64,000 nt of DNA from CAVQUE01 sp046290435. GTDB lineage: Bacteria > Actinomycetota > Acidimicrobiia > Acidimicrobiales > UBA8592. The position numbers and the translations under genes are program-made. The notes under the pieces were generated by a model that had not been told where the DNA came from, did no database searches, and saw only the letters and a list, made by a program, of their open reading frames with translations. The stretch's first letter is position 1; each line of letters begins with the position of its first letter. Positions 17,820 through 26,257 of the stretch are shown piece by piece. The DNA lies in contig JBKAGO010000044.1 in NCBI GenBank assembly GCA_046290435.1, positions 49,619-113,618 of the forward strand, written 5' to 3'.

Positions 17820-17844
17820 GTCGGGTCGGAGAGTCCGGCCCGAC
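17820..17844 (+). terminator. Hairpin directly after the SnoaL gene
   Basis: GTCGGGTCGG and CCGGCCCGAC pair over 10 positions with one G-T wobble and a 5-base loop, 10 bases after the stop codon. There is no T tract. It may end or partly attenuate transcription before the SDR gene. Confidence 0.4.
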
Positions 17845-17899
17845 GCCACACGTACAGATTCCAGTGATCGATCAGACCCACCAACCAGGAGAACCGTCC

Positions 17900-18781
17900 A
17901 TGCCCGAGAACGTCTTCATCACCGGCGCCAACGGCGGTTTCGGCCGACTCACGACGTCGGGCCTGCTTCAGGCCGGCCACACCGTCGTGGCCACCATGCG
18001 CGACATCGAGACCCGAAACCTCGCCGCAGCCGACGAGCTGCGAGCCGCCGGCGCACACGTCGTCGAACTCGACGTCACCGATGACGGCAGCGTCGAGGAA
18101 GCCGTGGCGAGCGCGGTCGAGTTCGCCGGAAGCATCGACGTGGTCGTGAACAACGCGGGTGTCGGATCGATCGGCCTGCTCGAGACGTTCACGCCTGCCG
18201 ATTGGCAGGCGATCTTCGACATCAACGTGTTCGGCGTGCAGCGGGTCAACCGTGCCGCGTTGCCGTTCCTGCGTGCGCAGGGCTCGGGCTTGCTGGTCGT
18301 CGTCTCGAGCGTGGTCGGGCGCATGGCGCTGCCCTTCTTCGGTCCCTACAACGCCGCCAAGTTCGCGGTCGAAGGCCTCGCCGAGACCTACCGCAGCGAA
18401 CTGTCGTCGCTCGGCATCGAGACCTGTGTCGTGGAGCCGGGGGCGTACGCGACCAACTTCGTCGACGGGCTGATGCAGTCGAGCGACCGCAGCCGCGACA
18501 TCGGCTACGGCGACATGGTCCACGCACCGCGCAGCCTGGTCGACAGCTTCGAGGGCGCGATGGCGTCGAACCCTGCACAGGACCCGCAGAACGTCGCCGA
18601 TGCGATCGTCGCGCTGGTGGACGCCCCGGCTGGTGAGCGCCGATTCCGCACGGTGGTCGACAACATGGGTATGGCCGACGCTGTCGTGCCCTACAACGAC
18701 GGAGCCGACCAGATGACCGCCGCGATCTACGGCGCCTTCGGCATGGCGGACCTCCTCGACGTCAGCACCCGGACGAGGTGA
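17900..18781 (+). CDS. Short-chain dehydrogenase/reductase (classical SDR)
   Basis: The 293-residue protein has the cofactor motif TGANGGFG, NNAG at the expected place, and active-site Ser (VVSSVVG) with Tyr-x3-Lys (YNAAK). A basic residue after the first motif (MRD) does not settle NAD versus NADP. AGGAGA lies before the ATG. With the SnoaL and split-barrel proteins it forms a small oxidoreductase operon, probably under the TetR regulator of module 1. Confidence 0.93.
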   Translation: MPENVFITGANGGFGRLTTSGLLQAGHTVVATMRDIETRNLAAADELRAAGAHVVELDVTDDGSVEEAVASAVEFAGSIDVVVNNAGVGSIGLLETFTPADWQAIFDINVFGVQRVNRAALPFLRAQGSGLLVVVSSVVGRMALPFFGPYNAAKFAVEGLAETYRSELSSLGIETCVVEPGAYATNFVDGLMQSSDRSRDIGYGDMVHAPRSLVDSFEGAMASNPAQDPQNVADAIVALVDAPAGERRFRTVVDNMGMADAVVPYNDGADQMTAAIYGAFGMADLLDVSTRTR

Positions 18782-18788
18782 CGCCGCC

Positions 18789-19232
18789 ATGGCCTCACTC
18801 GACACCGTCCGGTCGTTCCTGACCGAAGAACACGGCCTCGCGGTCGTGTCCACCGTGCAAGCCGACGGCGCGGTCCTGTCGACGGTCGTGAACTGCGGCG
18901 TCATCGACCATCCCGTCAACGGCGAACCACACCTCGCGTTCGTGTCCCTCGGCGGTGCCGCCCGTCTCCGCCACGTTCGCCGCGGCTCGCCCGTGACCGC
19001 GGCCATCCGGCGGGGCTGGAACTGGGTATCGGTCACCGGCCCAGCCGAGCTCATCGGCCCCGACGACAACGCCCATGATCTCGACGCAGAGCGCATGCGG
19101 GTGCTGCTCCGCGATGTCTTCACCGCAGCCGGCGGCGACCACGACGACTGGGACACCTACGACCAGACCATGCGCGACCAAGCCCGCACCGCAGTGCTCA
19201 TCGCCCCCGACCGGATCCGCGGCAACGTCTGA
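18789..19232 (+). CDS. Split-barrel flavin/F420-binding oxidoreductase family
   Basis: The 147-residue protein has the pyridoxamine-phosphate-oxidase-like fold pattern (GLAVVSTVQADGAVLSTVV, then HLAFVSLGGAARLRHVRR and WVSVTGPAELIG). Actinobacterial relatives of this length often use F420 or FMN, and the cofactor cannot be decided here. It begins 7 bases after the SDR stop, so the two are an operon. Confidence 0.75.
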   Translation: MASLDTVRSFLTEEHGLAVVSTVQADGAVLSTVVNCGVIDHPVNGEPHLAFVSLGGAARLRHVRRGSPVTAAIRRGWNWVSVTGPAELIGPDDNAHDLDAERMRVLLRDVFTAAGGDHDDWDTYDQTMRDQARTAVLIAPDRIRGNV

Positions 19233-19282
19233 CGCTACCGCCGGCACTCCCACCGCTACCGACCACCCACACCGAGGAACAC

Positions 19283-19819
19283 ATGAGCGACACGACCATC
19301 TCCACGATCGCACTGCTGCTGTGCCTGGCACCGGGCGTGCTCCACGCCGCCGAGGTGGCCTTCCCGCTGCTGGCCCGATGGATCGTGAACTACGTGCTCC
19401 CGTTCTTCGGGCCCGCACTGCCCGCCAAGGCCGGGTCGCTGGCGAACGACGAGCAGCTCGCAATGCTCGACGCAGCCGTCGATGCGGCCCCGGCCGCCAA
19501 GAAGGAGGCGGCAGCGGACTACGTCTTCTTGATGCTGTTCGAGCAGCGCCAGGGTTCGCTGGCGTTCCTGTCGGTCATCGCCGGCGTGATCTACGCCCTG
19601 ACCCTGACCCTCACCGAGCGCAACCCGTTGCACCTCGTGCTCGTCGTGATGGCGGCGCTGTTCGCCCTCGTGAACCTGAACCACGCCGGCATCCCGTTCC
19701 TGGGCCACCACCCGAGAGTCACGCGCCACGGGCGAAACGTCGGCATCGTCTTCGGCCCGTTCTGGGCGCTTGCGGCCGTGCTGAACGCACTCGCCTTCTC
19801 CTCGTCGCTGCCCGCGTGA
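19283..19819 (+). CDS. Membrane protein of unknown function
   Basis: The 178-residue protein has about four predicted TM helices: an N-terminal one (IALLLCLAPGVLHAAEV), two in the middle (FLSVIAGVIYALTL and LVLVVMAALFALVNL) and one at the end (FGPFWALAAVLNAL). An Ala/Lys-rich cytoplasmic-looking loop sits between the first and second. I do not recognise the family. It follows the split-barrel gene by 50 bases and is probably in the same operon. Confidence 0.65.
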   Translation: MSDTTISTIALLLCLAPGVLHAAEVAFPLLARWIVNYVLPFFGPALPAKAGSLANDEQLAMLDAAVDAAPAAKKEAAADYVFLMLFEQRQGSLAFLSVIAGVIYALTLTLTERNPLHLVLVVMAALFALVNLNHAGIPFLGHHPRVTRHGRNVGIVFGPFWALAAVLNALAFSSSLPA

Positions 19820-20039
19820 TGCTGCGAGGTCGGCTCAGTGCTCGGGCGAGTGAACACCTCGGCGAAGCCGGTAAGCGTCTCGGGTGACCTGCGCTGCGCA
19901 TCGACCGGGCGTCTGATGCGGGCTGGCCGAGAAGATGAGGCGATCCATCCCGCAGGCCGTCGACGCAATGGCACGTGCCCACGAGACTCGAATGCGTCGC
20001 CGCGGACCCACCGCAGCCATGCACCGAAGGAGTCGCACC

Positions 20040-20822
20040 GTGGCCGACCAACCGAGATCGACCATTGCGCGACGATGCCTCGCCCTGGCGGGAGCCGTCT
20101 GCTGGTTCCTCGCGGCAGCGCCGGCAGCCAGCGCCGAGGATGCTCCGGTACCGGTCGACGCCGAGGCCACCGGGGGTGCGTACGAGTTCGTATGCGAAGA
20201 CGGTGGGCGCGGCACGAGCGTCGTCGATGTGCTCCAGGCGACCGGCGAGCACGAGACGTTCCTCGACCTGTTCAGCCGGCACGACCCCGAAGGCTTCGAG
20301 ATCCTCTCGGACCCCGTCCTGTCCGACAAGACCGTGTGGGCGCCGACAGATGGTGCGTTCAGCGCGCTCGGCGATGCCGTCTCGGCCCTGTCGGATGCCG
20401 AGATCAAAGACGTCCTCGGCTATCACATCACGCCGCCGAGACGAACGCCTGAAGGGCCGTACCCCATCATCACGCCGGAGTACCTCCTCGACGGCGGCGA
20501 GGTTGTCCACCAGACGCGGACCGGCATCCTCACCGGTTCGGATCAGCGCGTGAGAACCAGGGCGACCGAGGGTGTGCTGACCGTGGAGGACTCGACCATC
20601 GCAACCACGGCGTGGTGCACGCAGACGGGCTCGGTCTTCTCCATCGATGCGGTGATCACTGACGCTTCGGCACCGAGCCTGGCGGAACGGGCGATCTACA
20701 CCCTCTTCTTCAGGGCGCCGATCGTGACCCTGGCCGGACTGGGTGTGCTCGTCGCCGGCGTCGTCACGCTGTTTCGGCGGAGGCGGACGACACGCCGCCC
20801 GGTCCCGTCGGCACTCAACTGA
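20040..20822 (+). CDS. Fasciclin-domain surface protein with C-terminal membrane anchor
   Basis: The GTG at 20040 is chosen because GAAGGAG lies 7 bases upstream; it gives 260 residues. A Sec signal peptide ends at AAPAASA. One FAS1-type domain follows (VWAPTDGAFSALGDAV; a DVLGYHIT segment; DAVITD near its end). A TM helix (TLAGLGVLVAGVVTLF) and an Arg-rich tail anchor it. FAS1 proteins usually act in adhesion or matrix contacts. The stop overlaps the 3' end of the convergent quinone oxidoreductase gene by 8 bases. The 220 bases before it show no other gene. Confidence 0.85.
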   Translation: MADQPRSTIARRCLALAGAVCWFLAAAPAASAEDAPVPVDAEATGGAYEFVCEDGGRGTSVVDVLQATGEHETFLDLFSRHDPEGFEILSDPVLSDKTVWAPTDGAFSALGDAVSALSDAEIKDVLGYHITPPRRTPEGPYPIITPEYLLDGGEVVHQTRTGILTGSDQRVRTRATEGVLTVEDSTIATTAWCTQTGSVFSIDAVITDASAPSLAERAIYTLFFRAPIVTLAGLGVLVAGVVTLFRRRRTTRRPVPSALN

Positions 20823-21795
20823 TTCGTACGACGACCTTGCCGACTGCGGCGTTGGTGGCGACACGGTCGATGGCGGCGGGGACTTCGTCGAAGCCGAACA
20901 CCTGGTCGACGGGCGTGCGGATCTTGCCTTCCTCAGCCCACTCGCACAGCGTCCGGTGGTGCTCGCGGGACTCTTCCGGCGTCCGGGCGCCGGGGAAGGC
21001 GCCGACGAGGGAGTAGCTGCGAAGCACGGCGTGCAGCGGATCGACCTTCGGCCACGAGCCACTCGAGTAACCGATCAGCACGACCCGCCCGTGGCGGGCG
21101 ATGCACTTGACCGCCTGGTCGTACGCCTCGCCGCCGACGGGATCGAAGATGACGTCGACACCCGCCCGCCCGATCGCGGCTTCGACACCCTCGTTGATCG
21201 GCGTCTCCCGATAGTTGACGACGTGGTCGGCACCGAGCGACCGGCAGAAGTCGACCTTCTCGGGTGAGCTGACCGTCGCGATCACCGTCGCTCCCACTGC
21301 CTTGCCCAACTGGATCGCGGCCGAACCGGAGCTCCCGGCCCCGCCGAGGACGAGCATCGTCTCCCCGCCGCGGAGCTGACCGCGTTGGATCACCCCGACG
21401 TAGCCGGTGTGGAACGGGATCCAGAAGCCTGCCGCCTCCTCGACCGACATGCCCGCCGGCCGATCGTACGTGGACCCCTCGTTCACCTGGCAGCGCTCGG
21501 CGAGGCCGCCCATCCCCTCGGCGAACCGCGTCATGCTCACCACCTCGTCGCCGACCTGACGGGTACACCCCTCGCCGACCGCGGTGACGATGCCTGCGAT
21601 CTCCTGGCCGGGCGTGATCGGCGGTCGACGGACGGCGGGGTAGTTGCCGCGCACCATCAGCACGTCGGGCAACCCGATCCCTGCCGCCTCGACCTCGATC
21701 TCGACCATTCCCGGACCGAGCTCGGGCAGCTCCCGGCCGGCGAGGTGGAGTACGTCGCGGGCCTCGCCGAACTCGTCGGCCATCCAGTAGCGCAT
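20815..21795 (-). CDS. Zinc-independent MDR: NADPH:quinone oxidoreductase-like
   Basis: The 326-residue protein has a GroES-like half (PELGPGMVEIEVEAAG) and a Rossmann half with the cofactor motif LGGAGSSGSAAIQ. The catalytic-zinc cysteine and histidine pattern of true alcohol dehydrogenases is absent. It resembles quinone oxidoreductases and enoyl reductases of the medium-chain family. The ATG overlaps the stop of a possible 41-codon frame upstream (TGATG). Confidence 0.9.
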   Translation of the reverse strand: MRYWMADEFGEARDVLHLAGRELPELGPGMVEIEVEAAGIGLPDVLMVRGNYPAVRRPPITPGQEIAGIVTAVGEGCTRQVGDEVVSMTRFAEGMGGLAERCQVNEGSTYDRPAGMSVEEAAGFWIPFHTGYVGVIQRGQLRGGETMLVLGGAGSSGSAAIQLGKAVGATVIATVSSPEKVDFCRSLGADHVVNYRETPINEGVEAAIGRAGVDVIFDPVGGEAYDQAVKCIARHGRVVLIGYSSGSWPKVDPLHAVLRSYSLVGAFPGARTPEESREHHRTLCEWAEEGKIRTPVDQVFGFDEVPAAIDRVATNAAVGKVVVRIS

Positions 21796-21920
21796 CAGCC
21801 CATCTCCTCGTCGCAGGGTTCGTAACGGGATCGATCGGTGGTCGAACCCACGCTGTCGGCGTCGAGGCCGCGGCGGTCAGCCGCATCACGACCGGGAAAC
21901 GGGATCTGCAGGTTCGCCAT
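21795..21920 (-). CDS. Possible 41-residue small protein or leader peptide
   Basis: A short frame starts with ATG at 21920 (MANLQIPFPGRD...) and ends with TGA overlapping the ATG of the quinone oxidoreductase. It has a GAGGAG near its end that also serves the next gene. Overlap of this kind suggests translational coupling, but the protein has no recognised motif. The next 272 bases (21921-22192) show no gene. Confidence 0.25.
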   Translation of the reverse strand: MANLQIPFPGRDAADRRGLDADSVGSTTDRSRYEPCDEEMG

Positions 21921-22192
21921 CGCCGGAGCCTAGGAGATTCCCGGTTCGCACTGCTGCGGGCTCATGGCCGGACCGATCCTCGGGTGAACGACGGTGCCTG
22001 CCAACCGGGGGAGTGTCTGCGATGTCGGGCGCTGCGCGGCGGATGCCCCCAGGTGCGCGGGCTGCTCGCTGTGGCGCGCAGTCACGATCAAGCCATCCCT
22101 TGGTGTCGCCGGCTCGAGAGAAGCGTCAGCGCAGGACGGGCGTCGGCGGCCGCCGCTCTCCGGAGACTTCCCGAACGCAGCCGCGCCCGGCG

Positions 22193-24181
22193 TCACCCTG
22201 CCTGCCGGGACTCCAACTCGATGTCTGCTTCCTCCGCAGCGGCCTCAGCGGTGAGGTACCAGCCGTAGCGCTCGTCGCCGACCTGGTGACGCTGGAGGAA
22301 CGACACGGTGTAGAGGTTCTGGAGCCGGACGGCCTCGTCGATGGGATATGCAGCCGGACCGCACGTCGATCGGTACGGTTCGACGAGGTCGGCGGCGCCG
22401 ACATCGGCCCACCGGTCCTCGGTCAGCCCCAGGTCGAGCAGCAGCTGACCGAAGGTGCATACGGCCGCGAAGTGATTGTGGGTCGCCCCGACGATCGACA
22501 CCTTGTGGACGACCGGCGCACCGGTGAGGTGTTCGAACGCGAGATCGTTGTTGGCGATCGGCACGTCGACGTCCTCGGTGCCGCCCATCAGGAGCACAGG
22601 GATCTCGATTCCCTCGAGTTGGGTGGAGCTGAAGCCGGCGTTCGGTCCCGTCCGGTCGGTCTGTTGCAGGTCACCGTCGATAACGCCGGAGATCGCGACG
22701 ATGGCGACCACACGCGGGTCGGGGTCCGCCCCCGCCCAGCCGGCCGCTGTCCCGATCGCTGTCATGGCGCCGAAGGAGTGGCCGACGACGGTGATTCGCT
22801 CCTCGCCGAGGCGACCCGCGAAGGGGTCGGTCGCGTCGCGGTGCTTCGCGATCATCGTGTCGATCAGGAACGCCACGTCGGGGACCCGGTTGGCTGCGGC
22901 GGTGTCGAAGGTGTCGCCTGGCGCCGACTGGCTGTTCCCGACGTGCTCGGGCGCTGCGACCACGAAACCGTGGCTCGCCAGCGTCTCCATCAGGTCGACC
23001 GACTGCTTGTTGATGCCTTCGTAGCCATGGGAGAAGATCACGAGCGGTTGGTCCGCTCGATCCGACACCGGAGCGTCCTCGACCGCCACATCGGAGTCGA
23101 GCCCGATCCCCGGGGCCAGTGGCAGCGATGTCGGCTCAGCGGCACCGGCCGTGCCCGGATCGACCGGATACCAGATGTCGACAGGGATCGACCGGTCACC
23201 GCGATCTGCGTCGACTGCGACGAACGACGTGTGCCCCACCTCGAACGCGCCGAGTTCGTCCGGCGGGTCGACGTCCGGCGGTGACACCTCTGCGCTGTCG
23301 ACCTCGTCGTTGCCGACCGAAGCGTCGGGTCGGGAGAGGAGTTCGCGTGGGAAGTAGTCGATGAGGCTCTGTTCGCTCCAGTCCGGGTAGGCGTCGATCA
23401 TCGCCGCCTTGTACTCCTCGCCAGTGACCGAACTGGCGAGGTTGGCTCGGGCGGTGCGTAAGTAGGTGATGGTCTCGGCGTAGACGCCGGGTCCGGCCGG
23501 CGGCCCGTGGCCGGGGTACACGTTGGTGGGCGAGTCCGACTGCAGGTCCTCGAGGATGGCGATCCAGTTGTCGAGATCGGGTGTGAGGAAGAGATGGACC
23601 TCGTTGAAGACGAGGTCGCCGGTGAATACGGCGTCGTGATCGGGGAGGGTGATCACCATCTGAGCGCTCGCCTCTGCATCGAGGTACTCCTCGACGAGGT
23701 AGGCCACGCCATCGATGGTGAAGGAGTTGTCGAGGACCTCCACATCGCGGTCGCCGGCATCGACGAGCCCGGCCACGGTTGTGGTCGTGGCGACCGGTGC
23801 GTCTGCGAACGCCGTGTTCAGCCCCCCGACGTGGTCCGGGTGATCGTGGGTGATCAGCACTTTCGCGATCGGCTTGTCGAGTGCGTCCACCGCAGCTCGG
23901 AAGGTCTCGGGGTCGCCGCCCAGATATTGCGTGTCGATGACGACGAGCGACGACGCCGACTCGATGATGTAGGTCCCATTGCTGAGGCTTGCGCCGAGGA
24001 ACGAGTGGATGGTCACATCGCCGATCGTGTCGGCGGTCGACCCGGGCGCGGACTCCGGTGTGGCGGCGTCGTTCGCCTGCGGCGCAGCGTCGTCGCCACC
24101 GCACGCCGCGCCGAGCAGGAGCAGGCACGCAACGGCGAGGATGGCCCCGTGTCGCCGCCGCATCGTGCGTCGTGCGTTCAT
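22193..24181 (-). CDS. Lipoprotein fusing a metallo-beta-lactamase fold to an alpha/beta hydrolase
   Basis: The 662-residue protein has a lipobox LGAAC with Cys27 and an acidic linker. Residues ~50-245 are a metallo-beta-lactamase-like domain with HDHPDH at 112-117, Asp189 in FTGDL and His225 in YPGHG. The usual third-strand histidine before the GD motif is not obvious. Residues ~310-645 are an alpha/beta hydrolase resembling PAF-acetylhydrolase/dienelactone types: oxyanion stretch FSHGYEG, nucleophile Ser469 in GHSFG, likely Asp537 and a His near 568-570. Both halves look catalytic and face the outside of the cell. It is preceded by a perfect TACCGATCGGTA site and belongs to TetR module 2. 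Confidence 0.85.
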   Translation of the reverse strand: MNARRTMRRRHGAILAVACLLLLGAACGGDDAAPQANDAATPESAPGSTADTIGDVTIHSFLGASLSNGTYIIESASSLVVIDTQYLGGDPETFRAAVDALDKPIAKVLITHDHPDHVGGLNTAFADAPVATTTTVAGLVDAGDRDVEVLDNSFTIDGVAYLVEEYLDAEASAQMVITLPDHDAVFTGDLVFNEVHLFLTPDLDNWIAILEDLQSDSPTNVYPGHGPPAGPGVYAETITYLRTARANLASSVTGEEYKAAMIDAYPDWSEQSLIDYFPRELLSRPDASVGNDEVDSAEVSPPDVDPPDELGAFEVGHTSFVAVDADRGDRSIPVDIWYPVDPGTAGAAEPTSLPLAPGIGLDSDVAVEDAPVSDRADQPLVIFSHGYEGINKQSVDLMETLASHGFVVAAPEHVGNSQSAPGDTFDTAAANRVPDVAFLIDTMIAKHRDATDPFAGRLGEERITVVGHSFGAMTAIGTAAGWAGADPDPRVVAIVAISGVIDGDLQQTDRTGPNAGFSSTQLEGIEIPVLLMGGTEDVDVPIANNDLAFEHLTGAPVVHKVSIVGATHNHFAAVCTFGQLLLDLGLTEDRWADVGAADLVEPYRSTCGPAAYPIDEAVRLQNLYTVSFLQRHQVGDERYGWYLTAEAAAEEADIELESRQAG

Positions 24182-24283
24182 CCGTTCTCCGAGCGCTCTC
24201 CTGCGCCCGTCGCGAGGGGTGGTGTGCGCGGGGTTGGGACTGGTGTCGTCATCGAGTCTGCTGCTTCGGTTGGGCGGTTTGCG

Positions 24284-24295
24284 TACCGATCGGTA
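24284..24295. promoter_or_regulatory. Perfect palindrome TACCGATCGGTA upstream of the fusion lipoprotein
   Basis: A 12-base perfect palindrome lies 103 bases before the start of the leftward fusion gene, in the 188-base gap after the TetR gene. It matches the sites at 17302 and 25133 and is most simply an operator for the module 2 TetR protein. Confidence 0.6.
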
Positions 24296-24369
24296 GGAAT
24301 TGACCGTAGTCGGTGGCCGATTCGAGCCGCAAGGTTGTGTACCTGGTGGTCCGAATGGGGAAATGGCCG

Positions 24370-24981
24370 TCAGGTGGCTCGCAGTAGCCCGGCAAACGTC
24401 AGTTTCGATTGCGCTCGCAGTGTCTCGGCGTCCTCGCCGAGGGCGGTTTGCATCAGCAAGGCGGTGAGCTGATTGTCGAGGAAGGCGGCTGCGGTCTCGG
24501 CCGGAATGTCGTCGCGGATCTCACCGGCCGCTCGAGCTCGCTCGACCCACCGCTGGTACGTCGCTCGAGAGTCGTTGCGCAGCGCGTCGACCCTGGCTCG
24601 TGTGCTGGGTCCCAGGTGGGACGACAACACCCGCATCTTCGCCAGCAGGCAACCTCGAGGCAATTCGCCGCTCGGGCCGATGATGGCCTCGATCATCGAG
24701 TCGAGCACGTCGGTGAACGGGCCGTCCTGTTCGGTCATCCCCAGTAGGGCACTCAGGTAGTTCTCGGAGTAGTACTCGAGTGCGGCGTCCATGAGGCCGT
24801 CTTCGCTACCGAACTCGCGGTACACCGCCGGCTTCGACGCCCCGGCCTGGCGAACCACCTCGTTGAACGACACGGCATCGGTGCCGTCGCGCCACCACGA
24901 CTCCATCGCCACCTGCACAACGTGTGCTCGGTCGATGCTCTTCGGCCGGCCCGGCGGTCTCGGTGTCGAAGTGTCGTCCAT
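24370..24981 (-). CDS. TetR-family regulator, module 2
   Basis: The 203-residue protein is a close relative of the module 1 TetR protein (same GRPK-DRAH start, WWRDG, SKPxxYREFGSED-LMDAAL), diverging in the ligand-binding half. It is divergent from the double-SnoaL lipoprotein gene, and a TACCG-type operator lies between them. The leftward fusion lipoprotein gene follows behind its own copy of the operator. The near-identical recognition helices and sites allow cross-talk between the two modules. Confidence 0.93.
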   Translation of the reverse strand: MDDTSTPRPPGRPKSIDRAHVVQVAMESWWRDGTDAVSFNEVVRQAGASKPAVYREFGSEDGLMDAALEYYSENYLSALLGMTEQDGPFTDVLDSMIEAIIGPSGELPRGCLLAKMRVLSSHLGPSTRARVDALRNDSRATYQRWVERARAAGEIRDDIPAETAAAFLDNQLTALLMQTALGEDAETLRAQSKLTFAGLLRAT

Positions 24982-25132
24982 GGGTCGCTCGCGGGTGCGC
25001 CCCAGGTCCGTCGACCGGTCGCGCGATCACACCGTACTCATCGCTCGGGGTGACGGGGGTGCCGAAACAAAATTTCGTACTTGATGGTCCGGATTGGAAT
25101 AGTCCGTCCGCCGGTCGAGTTTCGTAGTTGCG

Positions 25133-25144
25133 TACCGACTGGTA
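25133..25144. promoter_or_regulatory. TetR-type operator TACCGACTGGTA
   Basis: A 4-4-4 inverted repeat lies 30 bases before the start of the rightward lipoprotein gene and 152 bases before the divergent TetR gene. It belongs to the same motif family as 17302 and 24284. Confidence 0.55.
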
Positions 25145-25173
25145 CGAATCGACCGGAGGAGCCAGACCTACCC

Positions 25174-26130
25174 ATGCGACCACTTGCCCCCGTCCTTCTC
25201 GCAGCACTGCTCGTGGCCTCGGCCTGCAGCAGCTCTTCAGAGACGGATTCGACCCCGGCGACCCCTGCGTCGCCCATCACCACCGACACCCCAGCCACCA
25301 CGACCAACGGCACCGAACCCGCAACCACCGAGGAGACAACCGACATGACCGACGCATCCACCTCCACCGAACTCGTGCTCGCACTGAGAGAAGCACTCTT
25401 CGTCGACTTCGACGTCGCAGCGGCCGAAGCCCTGCTCGCGCCCGACTACATCCAGCACAACCCCGGGGTCCCGACCGGCGCCGCTCCCGTCCTCGGGGCG
25501 ATCCCCGCCCTCGAAGAGAGCGGCCTGCGGATGACAACCCACCGAGTGTTCACCGACGGCGACTTCGTGGTCGCCCACAACACCTACGACAACGCCGACT
25601 TCTTCGGTGCCCCGACACTGGTCGGCTTCGACGTCTTCCGCGTCGAGGACGGCAAGGTCGCCGAGCACTGGGACAACCTCCAGGCGCCCGCTCCCCCCAA
25701 CGCGTCGGGGCGGACCCTCACCGACGGGCCGACCGAGGTCACCGATCTCGAGGAGACCGAGGCGAACAAGGCCCTGGTCACCGAGTTCGCCCAGACCGTT
25801 CTCATCGGCGGGGCCTTCGACCGGATCGGCGAGTACATCATCGGCGGTGACGCCTATCTCCAGCACAACCCGCTGTTCGGCGACGGCCTCGAGGCGCTCG
25901 GCGAGGCGTTCGCACAGCTCGCAGAAACCGGCAACGCCATCGCCTACTCCGAGGTGCACTACGTCCTCGGCGAGGGCAACTTCGTGCTCACGATGTCCGA
26001 GGGCACGTTCGGCGACACCCCGACGGCCTACTACGACCTCTTCCGGCTCGACGACGGCAAGATCGTCGAGCACTGGGACGTGATCCAGGAGATCCCCGCC
26101 GAGATGGCTCACGACAACGGCAAGTTCTGA
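25174..26130 (+). CDS. Lipoprotein with two SnoaL/NTF2-like domains
   Basis: The 318-residue protein has a lipobox in LLVASACSS and a Thr-rich linker to about residue 60. Two tandem SnoaL-type domains follow, each with a PDYIQHNP or DAYLQHNP strand, a helix, and an EHWDN/EHWDV strand near its end. Secreted SnoaL-like domains of this kind are usually annotated as ester-cyclase or ketosteroid-isomerase-like; activity is unknown. GGAGGA precedes the ATG. With the fusion lipoprotein it makes TetR module 2 an extracytoplasmic enzyme system. Confidence 0.85.
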   Translation: MRPLAPVLLAALLVASACSSSSETDSTPATPASPITTDTPATTTNGTEPATTEETTDMTDASTSTELVLALREALFVDFDVAAAEALLAPDYIQHNPGVPTGAAPVLGAIPALEESGLRMTTHRVFTDGDFVVAHNTYDNADFFGAPTLVGFDVFRVEDGKVAEHWDNLQAPAPPNASGRTLTDGPTEVTDLEETEANKALVTEFAQTVLIGGAFDRIGEYIIGGDAYLQHNPLFGDGLEALGEAFAQLAETGNAIAYSEVHYVLGEGNFVLTMSEGTFGDTPTAYYDLFRLDDGKIVEHWDVIQEIPAEMAHDNGKF

Positions 26131-26147
26131 CATCGACCACCATCAAC

Positions 26148-26181
26148 CGTCGACGCCCGCCGGACTCGGCGGGCGTCGACG
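26148..26181 (+). terminator. Strong GC-rich hairpin terminator
   Basis: A perfect 14-bp stem (CGTCGACGCCCGCC with its complement) and a 6-base loop begin 17 bases after the stop of the double-SnoaL gene. There is no T tract, as is common for terminators in GC-rich actinobacteria. Confidence 0.7.
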
Positions 26182-26257
26182 TCGTGTCGCCCCGACGACC
26201 GACGGCGTGGGACCGCAACTGTCTGACTCAAGACTGACGCCTGCCGGTCGACTCTCT

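Noticed and set aside
22013..23284. 423-codon + strand frame opposite the fusion lipoprotein
   Set aside because: Shadow of the real minus-strand gene, which has clear catalytic motifs in both domains.
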